In this document: piece after piece, positions 1-6,460 of the stretch
How the letters are laid out: each line of letters starts with the position of its first letter
Numbering within the stretch: position 1 is the first letter of the stretch
Origin: an uncultured Bacilli bacterium
Lineage (GTDB): Bacteria; Bacillota_I; Bacilli_A; ML615J-28; CAG-698
Reading direction: 5' to 3'
DNA length: 27,160 bases
Assembly (NCBI GenBank): GCA_947624315.1
Contig: CANQJU010000005.1
Span: 1 to 27,160 of the forward strand
Notes under the pieces: model-generated
Told to the model about the DNA's origin: nothing
Database searches by the model: none
Seen by the model: the letters and a program-made list of their open reading frames with translations, nothing else
Made by a program: the position numbers and the translations under genes

Positions 1-108
1 TATGAAGCCAGATATAAACTGCATGATATTGATAGGAGTTTAAAAGAAATAGAAGGTTTTTGTGAGATCCAAATAATAGATATAAAAAAATTAAATGAAG
101 AAGACTAA
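1..108 (+). CDS. C-terminal end of an unidentified protein (partial)
   Basis: An open frame runs from the window edge to a TAA stop at 106-108 and encodes the last 35 residues of a protein whose start lies outside the window. The tail is mixed alpha/beta in character and ends in an acidic, Lys/Glu-rich stretch (KKLNEED). I do not recognise the family from so little sequence. It stops 29 bases before dapF with no terminator between, so it is probably cotranscribed with dapF. Confidence 0.6.
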   Translation, partial: YEARYKLHDIDRSLKEIEGFCEIQIIDIKKLNEED

Positions 109-137
109 GCAATAAATTATAAAAAGAGGAGGTAATT

Positions 138-947
138 ATGTATTCAAAATATCATGGATGTGGAAATGATTTTCTAATCAGCCGATACGAAGAAAACAAA
201 GATTATAAAGAAGAGGCTATTAATATATGCAATCGTCATATAGGAATTGGTGCTGATGGATTGATTTTAGTCAAGGAAAATAATGGCGAGCTAGAAATGA
301 TTTTTTATAATGCTGATGGCTCTAGAGCCTCAATGTGTGGTAATGGCATTAGATGTTTTGCTAAATATTGTATTGATAATGGTTTTATTAATAAAGATAA
401 ATTTAATGTTAAAACATTAGCTGGAAACATGATAGTAGAAATTACCCAAAAAAAACCTTTTAAGTGTAAAGTTTGTTTAGGCAGACCTGATTTTAGTTCT
501 AAAAAGTTAGGAATTGATACTAATAAAGATTGTTTTTTAAACGAAGAAATAGTTTTTAAAAATGGAAATAAGGTTATGGTAGATGCTGTATATATGGCTA
601 CACACCATTTAATTGTAATAGTTGATAATTTAGATGACGCAATAAAAAGTGATTTAGGTTATCAATTAGGAAATGATAAAATATTTACTAAAGGAATAAA
701 TGTTAATTTTATTGAAATTATTGATAGAAACAATATAAAAATGCGCACTTATGAAAGGGGAGTAGGTTGGACATTAGCCTGTGGAACAGGGGCTTGTGCT
801 TCCTTTGTAATTCTTAATCATAAGGGATTATGTGATAATCATTTATTTGTTCACTTACCATATGGAGTTTTAGAAATTTCTAAAGTTAATGATGATATTT
901 ATATGGAAGGTGAAAGTGAGTGTATTGCTCGTAAAATCAATATTTAA
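138..947 (+). CDS. dapF: Diaminopimelate epimerase DapF
   Basis: Cytosolic PLP-independent epimerase that converts LL- to meso-diaminopimelate for lysine and peptidoglycan synthesis. The 269-residue length is normal. Both catalytic cysteines of the two-base mechanism are visible: Cys67 in ASMCGNGIRC and Cys215 in TLACGTGACA. The N-terminal motif KYHGCGNDF and the substrate-contacting ERG (Glu206, Arg207) are present. Two motif positions deviate: the usual GNPHC segment reads ATHHL (residues 154-158, His157 retained), and the Glu common in ERGxGET is Trp211. The start is supported by a strong AGGAGG at about 127-132. It implies a cell wall with DAP in the peptide stem, which argues against a wall-less mollicute. 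No other lysine-pathway gene is visible here. The identification is secure; the effect of the substitutions is unknown. Confidence 0.95.
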   Translation: MYSKYHGCGNDFLISRYEENKDYKEEAINICNRHIGIGADGLILVKENNGELEMIFYNADGSRASMCGNGIRCFAKYCIDNGFINKDKFNVKTLAGNMIVEITQKKPFKCKVCLGRPDFSSKKLGIDTNKDCFLNEEIVFKNGNKVMVDAVYMATHHLIVIVDNLDDAIKSDLGYQLGNDKIFTKGINVNFIEIIDRNNIKMRTYERGVGWTLACGTGACASFVILNHKGLCDNHLFVHLPYGVLEISKVNDDIYMEGESECIARKINI

Positions 948-988
948 TTTATTATAAAATAGACCAATATTTAGGCAATAGGAAAAAG

Positions 989-1017
989 TTGAAAAGCAAT
1001 TAAAAGAATGATATAAT
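989..1017 (+). promoter_or_regulatory. Sigma-A type promoter for degV
   Basis: A -35 TTGAAA (989-994) and a -10 TATAAT (1012-1017) are separated by exactly 17 bases. A TG dinucleotide just before the -10 makes it an extended -10. The degV start lies about 40 bases downstream. Confidence 0.75.
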
Positions 1018-1057
1018 TATTATACCTTTAGAATATATAATACAAAGGAGAAGAAAA

Positions 1058-1918
1058 ATGGAAAAAATTGCTATCGTTACGGATGTTAATGCTGGGTTAG
1101 ATTATATTGGATATGATCCTAAAATTCCTGTTTTAAGATCAATTATTAATTTTGGTGATGAACATTATGTTGATGGTATCGAGATAAAAGCTGATGAATT
1201 TTATGAAAGATTGAGTAAAGAAGATATTATTCCTTCAACAAGTGCTCCTACTGTTGGAGAAACAATGAAATTGTTGGATCAATTAATTGAAGAAAAATAT
1301 ACTGATATGATAATGTATGCTATTTCTTTCCAATTAAGTTCAATCGGACAAATGGTAGAAACATTAAAAGATGAGTATGAAGGAAAAATAAATATTCATG
1401 TTGTTGATACAAAAGTTGCTACTTATATTCAAGGATATATGGCTGTAGTTGCTAAAAAGATGGCTGATGAAGGCAAGAGTGTTAAAGAAATATTGGATTA
1501 TTCAGATTATTTAATCAATCACCAACATGCTTATTTTATCGTTGATGATTTGAAATATTTAGTTAAAAATGGACGTTTGAGTGGTGCTGCTGGATTTGTT
1601 GGTAATTTATTAAAAATAAAACCTGTTTTAGAATTAAATAAAGAAGGTAAAATTGTCAGCAAAGAAAAAATTAAAACTCATAAACGTGCTGTTGAAAGAG
1701 GACTAGAGCTTTTCATAAGTGAAATTAAAGATGCTAAGAAAGTACAAATAATGGTTTTGCATACTTTACGAGAAGCTGAAGCTAAAGAAGTAGCAAAATA
1801 TTTACAAGAAAAATGTCCTAATGCTTTACCTATTGAAATCCATATGGTTACACCAGCTGTTGGTGCTCATATTGGATGTGGTATATTAGGATTTGGATAT
1901 TTTATTTTAGAAGAATAG
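1058..1918 (+). CDS. DegV family fatty-acid-binding protein
   Basis: This 286-residue protein belongs to the DegV/FakB family, whose members bind a fatty acid and present it to the kinase FakA for incorporation into phospholipid. Family marks visible are an N-terminal VTD near residue 7, the TSAPT motif (61-65, the TSxPS/T fatty-acid carboxylate site), the VVDTKVAT segment in the middle, and the region around YLVKNGRLSG with GNLLKIKPVL that is typical of the C-terminal half. An AAAGGAG SD precedes the ATG, and the gene has its own promoter and terminator, so it is monocistronic. No fakA kinase is in the window. The family call is firm; fatty-acid binding is inferred from the family. Confidence 0.93.
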   Translation: MEKIAIVTDVNAGLDYIGYDPKIPVLRSIINFGDEHYVDGIEIKADEFYERLSKEDIIPSTSAPTVGETMKLLDQLIEEKYTDMIMYAISFQLSSIGQMVETLKDEYEGKINIHVVDTKVATYIQGYMAVVAKKMADEGKSVKEILDYSDYLINHQHAYFIVDDLKYLVKNGRLSGAAGFVGNLLKIKPVLELNKEGKIVSKEKIKTHKRAVERGLELFISEIKDAKKVQIMVLHTLREAEAKEVAKYLQEKCPNALPIEIHMVTPAVGAHIGCGILGFGYFILEE

Positions 1919-1943
1919 TGCAATTTTATATTGCACTTTTGTT
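1917..1943 (+). terminator. Intrinsic terminator after degV
   Basis: AGTGCAAT and ATTGCACT form an 8-bp stem (1917-1937) with a 5-base loop, followed by a T-rich run. The stem starts inside the degV stop codon. Confidence 0.8.
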
Positions 1944-1983
1944 ATTTATTGTAGCTTTTTTTCATAATATTTTAGGGGATATT

Positions 1984-2268
1984 GTGAAGAAAATAAAACA
2001 TTATGAATTAATTAGTTTATTACTATCTTTTATTTTATATTGGATATTAGGTAGATTTATGGTTGTTTTTACAATGATATTAGTTACTTTGACATTATAT
2101 GTAATGAAAAAAAGAAATTATGTTATCAATAATAGTTTGATTTGGTATTTATTGTATTTAATTTTGGGAATTTTTAGTTTGTTTTTTCATTTTATTAGTT
2201 TAAATCTTTTGGTTATTATTTTAGGCAATTGGTTTTCTCTGTCATATTTTTTTAATAAAAAACTTTAA
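1984..2268 (+). CDS. Small hypothetical membrane protein
   Basis: The open frame extends upstream into degV, but the first start with an SD is GTG at 1984, preceded by AGGGG at 1974-1978 (5-base spacing). This gives a 94-residue protein. After a short basic N-terminus (VKKIKHYE) it consists of about three hydrophobic segments broken by a basic loop (VMKKRNY), so it is probably an integral membrane protein with three helices. I recognise no family. It lies downstream of the degV terminator, so it needs read-through or a weak promoter of its own; none is obvious. Starting it further upstream would put the start inside degV and is less likely. Very AT-rich hydrophobic frames can occur by chance, hence the moderate confidence. 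Confidence 0.5.
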   Translation: MKKIKHYELISLLLSFILYWILGRFMVVFTMILVTLTLYVMKKRNYVINNSLIWYLLYLILGIFSLFFHFISLNLLVIILGNWFSLSYFFNKKL

Positions 2269-2292
2269 AATGCTAAAATATAGGTATATAAT
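2264..2292 (+). promoter_or_regulatory. Probable promoter with very short leader
   Basis: A -10 TATAAT (2287-2292) lies 17 bases after TTTAAA (2264-2269, a weak -35). The next gene's ATG is only 17 bases after the -10, and the SD GGTGAT occupies the expected start of transcription. Confidence 0.5.
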
Positions 2293-2309
2293 ATAAATGG
2301 TGATGATAA

Positions 2310-2852
2310 ATGAAACAATGTTTATTTTGCCATAAAGAAACCGATAATAGTGAATGTCCTAATTGTAACAAAGGTATTTTTGTTGATAAAAGAAAAATAT
2401 ATTACGCTAATATGGTTTTTACATTTAATCAATGGATGAGTTATGTGTGTTCATTTGCCATTGATAAAAATAATAATATATTTTTAAAAAGACAGATAAA
2501 TGGTCTTGATAAAAGATATTTAATGAATATATTTGATAAGAACATCAAAAAGTATACTTTTTTGGGTTTAATTTTGCACTGTATTATGTTTTTAGGAATT
2601 AGTCTAATAACTAGTGGTTTGATTGCTTTCTTTTGTTATAAAGGAAATTTCAAAGATGAAGATATTTACAAATCTTTTATCTTTTTGCTCTTTATTTGTT
2701 TGATAATTTTTGCACTTGGATGTTATTTATTAGTAAGAATTTTAAAGAAAGATAAATGTTTTTTAACAAAAGAAGGAAAGTATTATAGACAAAGATATAT
2801 TTCTAATAATGAATACAATAAAATACATGAATTCATAGAAAGGATGGACTAA
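2310..2852 (+). CDS. Zinc-ribbon, two-helix membrane protein (hypothetical)
   Basis: This 180-residue protein begins with a four-cysteine zinc ribbon, Cys4-x2-Cys7 and Cys16-x2-Cys19 (CLFC, CPNC). A soluble stretch follows, then two hydrophobic helices at about residues 83-109 and 121-145, and a basic C-terminal tail. The plan, a ribbon on a membrane anchor, is common among uncharacterised Firmicutes proteins and does not reveal a function. The SD GGTGAT precedes the ATG. Its TAA stop directly abuts the ATG of the thioredoxin-like lipoprotein downstream, so the two are translationally coupled and probably act together at the membrane. The gene call is safe; the role is unknown. Confidence 0.8.
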   Translation: MKQCLFCHKETDNSECPNCNKGIFVDKRKIYYANMVFTFNQWMSYVCSFAIDKNNNIFLKRQINGLDKRYLMNIFDKNIKKYTFLGLILHCIMFLGISLITSGLIAFFCYKGNFKDEDIYKSFIFLLFICLIIFALGCYLLVRILKKDKCFLTKEGKYYRQRYISNNEYNKIHEFIERMD

Positions 2853-3338
2853 ATGAAGAAAATATTATTAATGCTTTTAATATTATTATCTGTAGTATTA
2901 GTTGGATGTGGAACACCTGGAGACATATCACAACTTAAAAATCTAGAACAACAAGAAATATTCACTCAAAAAGAAGATAGATATTATGTTTTTTTCTATC
3001 GCGATGGATGCAATGGATGTGAGCAAACTAAACCATATATTTTAAATTATGTTAAAATCATAAGTGGAGCAGGATATGAGGATTGTAGAAAGATATATGG
3101 GGTTAATTTAACCAACAAAAAGAATAAAGATATGTATTATCAATATATGGGATCTGGAGGACAAGGAACTAAAAACAACTTTTGGGTTGACGGAGTTACT
3201 AATTGGGCAGATTTAAGAATTGGCTCAACTCCTGCTTTGATTGGTATTTATATTAAAGATGGACAAAAGACAGCTAGATATGTTGCTCAAGGAAGAGAAG
3301 CAATTGTTAGTGCTTTAAATGAGCAATTAGCCAAATAA
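2853..3338 (+). CDS. Thioredoxin-like lipoprotein, CxxC type
   Basis: The 161-residue precursor has a type II signal peptide with lipobox LVGC (lipid on Cys19), so the mature protein should sit on the outer face of the membrane. The remainder resembles a thioredoxin fold: a YYVFFYRDGC strand into the active-site motif CNGC (residues 53-56), an aromatic- and Gly-rich middle insertion, and STPALI, whose proline fits the cis-Pro facing the CxxC. Likely an extracytoplasmic thiol-disulfide protein acting on surface proteins. It is clearly related to the C-terminal domain of the lipoprotein on the opposite strand (shared KEDxYYVF, DGCxGC and KPxxLxY). It follows the zinc-ribbon membrane gene with no gap. 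Direction of the redox reaction cannot be told. Confidence 0.82.
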   Translation: MKKILLMLLILLSVVLVGCGTPGDISQLKNLEQQEIFTQKEDRYYVFFYRDGCNGCEQTKPYILNYVKIISGAGYEDCRKIYGVNLTNKKNKDMYYQYMGSGGQGTKNNFWVDGVTNWADLRIGSTPALIGIYIKDGQKTARYVAQGREAIVSALNEQLAK

Positions 3339-3340
3339 AA

Positions 3341-3372
3341 ATCGACTATTTTTAAATAGTCGATCTTTTTTT
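3341..3372. terminator. Bidirectional terminator between convergent lipoprotein genes
   Basis: ATCGACTATT and AATAGTCGAT form a 10-bp stem (3341-3364) with a 4-base loop. A run of T follows on the + strand and five T follow on the - strand, so it can end transcription from both sides. Confidence 0.85.
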
Positions 3373-4720
3373 ATTTTAGTAATTCATTAAAATATGGAAG
3401 AATTGCGACACCAACATTTCCATATACAACAGTTATAACACCATTTTCAATAAGGAATACTCGAGGGTAATATCCTAATTTGAAATCTTCAATGTTATCA
3501 ACACCAATAAATACTTCTGGTGTTCCAAAGTAATTACCGGAATTTTGTGAACGATGAACAGCATATATTGGATATGCTTTTTCTTTATCAAGGTTCATGT
3601 ATTCTTGAGCATATTTTAATAATGTAGGTTTAACAGAGTTACAACCAGGACAACCATCTTTCAACCAGAAGACATAGTATGCATCTTCCTTTTGATCAAA
3701 CATATCATCAGCATCAATATAATTGAAGATAGAAGTAATTATTAAAGTGAATTCTTTACTTTCATCATTATTTTGAATTGTTAATTTGTATTCTCCAGGA
3801 AAGTTAGAATTAAATGTGTATGTTGAAAAGTGGATTTTACCTTCATTATAACCAGTTGAACCTGCTGTATATGTCGCTGGGACATTTCTTGTATATTTTT
3901 TGCCTTCACTATCAATAGTTGAATACTGTGTAGGGACAAAATCAATATCTAATACTATTTCATATGGATCATCAATATTATGAACAATATAAGTTGATTT
4001 TACAGTTTCTTTTTTAGTTTTTAAGAAACTACTAATACTATCTTCATTATATTCTTCAACAATCTCTTTTATTGTTTCATCTTCATTTACTTGTTTAGAT
4101 ATTTTTACTAAAGTTACACCATCAATTTTTCCATTTAGGATAAGTTTATCATAACTATCAATGCCAACTAATGAAGAATTTCCTACAGGACTTTGATAAT
4201 TAGCAGAATCCATATTAACAAAATATAATGATTCAGTATGACCTTGAACATATAGAGCTAGGAAATTATTTAATTCATATAAATCAAGGTCTAAACCTTT
4301 ATTTTCATTAAGAGAATTATTGATAAAAGCAACATAATAACTATCTTCTTCTATTGAAAAAATATCTTTTTCTTCAATATAACTATAAGGATGATCGCCT
4401 CCTTCTAAAACAATTGTATAGGAAGTTGGTTTATCATCAGTAATTGTTAATTTATATGTATTAGCTTTATAGCGATAGAAGAAATCTTTTGTTACAAAGA
4501 AATATGTAATGCTACTTTCATAAATATGACTTTCTAAGTCAGGAATTTCTTCGGATATTTCATCGTTTGATAGAGTTACTGATTTTAACTCTCCATGGAT
4601 AGGGAAATAATAACCTCGCATTGTTTCTTTATTTAAAGTTACAGAAAAATCATTTTTTTTACATCCAACACCTAATAATATAGTGCAAATTATTAATAAA
4701 AAGAAAAATATTTTTTTCAT
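3371..4720 (-). CDS. Lipoprotein with duplicated sandwich-plus-thioredoxin units; only the C-terminal one keeps CxxC
   Basis: The 449-residue precursor has a type II signal peptide (lipid on Cys20, GVGC). Two similar halves follow. Each has a beta-rich region (about 25-115 and 240-335) ending in a similar segment (YKLTI, then I/FxYI), followed by a thioredoxin-like region that starts xEDxYYV (about 119-208 and 338-449). The C-terminal copy carries CPGC at 357-360 and a plausible cis-Pro (YYPRVF). The middle copy aligns by eye but has no cysteine and no matching proline, so it should be redox-dead, perhaps a binding domain. AAGGAGG precedes the ATG. It is convergent with the related 161-residue lipoprotein and divergent from the Ig-like lipoprotein. 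Function is inferred: a surface thiol-disulfide protein. Confidence 0.85.
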   Translation of the reverse strand: MKKIFFFLLIICTILLGVGCKKNDFSVTLNKETMRGYYFPIHGELKSVTLSNDEISEEIPDLESHIYESSITYFFVTKDFFYRYKANTYKLTITDDKPTSYTIVLEGGDHPYSYIEEKDIFSIEEDSYYVAFINNSLNENKGLDLDLYELNNFLALYVQGHTESLYFVNMDSANYQSPVGNSSLVGIDSYDKLILNGKIDGVTLVKISKQVNEDETIKEIVEEYNEDSISSFLKTKKETVKSTYIVHNIDDPYEIVLDIDFVPTQYSTIDSEGKKYTRNVPATYTAGSTGYNEGKIHFSTYTFNSNFPGEYKLTIQNNDESKEFTLIITSIFNYIDADDMFDQKEDAYYVFWLKDGCPGCNSVKPTLLKYAQEYMNLDKEKAYPIYAVHRSQNSGNYFGTPEVFIGVDNIEDFKLGYYPRVFLIENGVITVVYGNVGVAILPYFNELLK

Positions 4721-4762
4721 TTATAACCTCCTTAATAATTCCTATATAAATATAACAAATAT

Positions 4763-4791
4763 AATATATCACATTTTTAATAAAAAGTAAA
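4763..4791 (-). promoter_or_regulatory. Promoter for the duplicated thioredoxin lipoprotein gene
   Basis: On the minus strand, TTTACT (4791-4786) and TATATT (4768-4763) are 17 bases apart, about 45 bases upstream of the ATG. Confidence 0.5.
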
Positions 4792-4850
4792 ATATGATAC
4801 ATTAAAAAATAAAATTATGGAAAACGTTTTTGAAAAAATCAATTTTTTTC

Positions 4851-4879
4851 TTAACAATTATAAAAAGTTATGATATAAT
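4851..4879 (+). promoter_or_regulatory. Promoter for the Ig-like lipoprotein gene
   Basis: -35 TTAACA (4851-4856) and -10 TATAAT (4874-4879) have a 17-base spacer. A CG-centred imperfect palindrome resembling a LacI/CcpA-type operator lies just upstream (4818-4833), with several mismatches to the cre consensus. Confidence 0.75.
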
Positions 4880-4952
4880 GTAATAAATAGTGCAAATGAA
4901 AATATGGAAAGGAGAAAAATCGAAGAATTTTTGTTCTTCATAGATTAATATT

Positions 4953-6353
4953 ATGAAAAAAAGATTGAGTTTATTGCTAATTGTTTTTTTAGCTGTTTTA
5001 CTTGTTGGGTGTGCTAAAGAAAACAATAAAGATGTTTTCCGTTTTGAGTCACATCAACTTGAAATGACTGTTGGGGATACAGTTGAATTAAAATTAATTT
5101 ATGGAAGTGTAAGTCCTAATGAGGAAATTAAATATACCCTTGATAAAGAGGGAGTTGTAAGCTTTGATAATGGTAAGGTTGAAGCTTTAAGTGAAGGTGT
5201 TGTTAGAATTACAGCTTATGTTGTTAAAACACCAACAACTAGAGCTACAATTGAAATAACTGTTAGTAAAGCTAGATTATCTGGTTTACAAATAGTAGAT
5301 CCAAGCAATGGCGTTATTGAAGTTACAAAATCTGTACAATTATCTATTAAAACATATCCAAGTGATATCAGTAATGAAGTAATTTGGAGCAGTAGCGATG
5401 AAGGAATTGCTTCAATTACTCAAAGCGGTTTATTAACAACTCATCTTCCTGGTGTTGTTACTATTACGGCTACTTCTAAATATGATTCTAGTGTTGTTGC
5501 CAATAAAGCTTTTAAAGTTGATTATTTAAAAGCTGAAAGTATTGAGTTAGAGTTTACTGAAGGTAGCGAAGTTATTATTTTAAATGAAACTGCAACTTTA
5601 TCAGCTAAAGTTTTACCAAATCTTGCTAATCAAGAAATTGTTTGGGAAAGTAGTGATGCAACTACTGCTTCAGTTGATGGTGGTGTTATTACAGGCTTAA
5701 AAATAACTGGTCAAACTGAAGATGAAGAAGATAATGTTGTTACAATTACGGCTAAAACATTAGATGGTTCTTTAGAAAAGTCAGTTGATGTAAAAGTTAT
5801 ATATGCGGAAATAGAAAGAGTTGAAGTTGCTTATAAAGAAGAAGTAGAATCAATTTTCGAAGAAGAAACACTTGAATTAGTAGGAACTGTATATCCTGAA
5901 AATGCTGATCCTCATCTTACATGGAGCAGTAGTGATGAAGAAATTGCTTCAGTAAGCGAGACAGGAGTAGTTACTGCCGTTTCTAAAGGTACTGTAACTA
6001 TTAAAGCTACTGCCGCAAATGGTATGAGCGCAGAAGTAAGTGTAACAGTTGTTGGTACACCTGATCCTGAAGAAATTGTTGTTAGAGTTGATGGAAAAGT
6101 AATTGAAGATGAATATGAAATCATGGCAGAATTTGATGCAACATTCACAATTTCAATTAATCCAGCTGAAGCTAAACAAGATTATACTTATGAAATACTT
6201 GAGGGTGCAGAATTAATTAGTATTACAGAAGCTCGTGGAGGATATAGAATAACTGCAAATGCAGTAGGAAAAGTAACAATTGTCTTCAAGTCAACAATTA
6301 ATGAAGAGATTTCTAAGACAATCACAATCAATATCATACCTCTTGAATTATAA
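4953..6353 (+). CDS. Multi-domain bacterial Ig-like (BIG2) lipoprotein
   Basis: The 466-residue precursor has a type II signal peptide (LVGC, lipid on Cys20) and then about five tandem Ig-like domains, roughly 27-106, 110-190, 193-282, 286-367 and 371-462. BIG2 hallmarks recur: a P-x-x-A/S stretch before the strand WSSSDEGIASI or WSSSDEEIASV, then G-x-VTA and G-x-VTI-x-A. Such domains act as surface adhesion or spacer modules; no enzymatic domain is visible, so this is a free-standing surface rod. The protein is acidic. The best SD (AAAGGAG, about 4908-4914) is some 38 bases before the ATG, with a small hairpin between, which is unusual. Transcription is from its own strong promoter and ends at a good terminator. 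Confidence 0.9.
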   Translation: MKKRLSLLLIVFLAVLLVGCAKENNKDVFRFESHQLEMTVGDTVELKLIYGSVSPNEEIKYTLDKEGVVSFDNGKVEALSEGVVRITAYVVKTPTTRATIEITVSKARLSGLQIVDPSNGVIEVTKSVQLSIKTYPSDISNEVIWSSSDEGIASITQSGLLTTHLPGVVTITATSKYDSSVVANKAFKVDYLKAESIELEFTEGSEVIILNETATLSAKVLPNLANQEIVWESSDATTASVDGGVITGLKITGQTEDEEDNVVTITAKTLDGSLEKSVDVKVIYAEIERVEVAYKEEVESIFEEETLELVGTVYPENADPHLTWSSSDEEIASVSETGVVTAVSKGTVTIKATAANGMSAEVSVTVVGTPDPEEIVVRVDGKVIEDEYEIMAEFDATFTISINPAEAKQDYTYEILEGAELISITEARGGYRITANAVGKVTIVFKSTINEEISKTITINIIPLEL

Positions 6354-6360
6354 TGGAAAA

Positions 6361-6390
6361 AAGGTTATGGCTATGCCATAGCTTTTTTTT
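6361..6390 (+). terminator. Terminator after the Ig-like lipoprotein gene
   Basis: GTTATGGC and GCCATAGC (6364-6371, 6375-6382) form an 8-bp stem with a 3-base loop, followed by eight T. Confidence 0.88.
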
Positions 6391-6460
6391 ACCAAAATAA
6401 TTAATCAAATAGTAGAAAATATTTAAAGATTGTGGTAGAATAATAAACGTGGTGACTATA

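Noticed and set aside
1876..1983. Upstream extension of the small membrane protein into degV
   Set aside because: It would start inside degV and run across the degV terminator, with no SD; the GTG at 1984 with AGGGG fits better.
5912..6148. Minus-strand open frame inside the Ig-like lipoprotein gene
   Set aside because: It is a low-complexity Ser/Thr/Val shadow of the repeated Ig domains, with no SD and no family resemblance.
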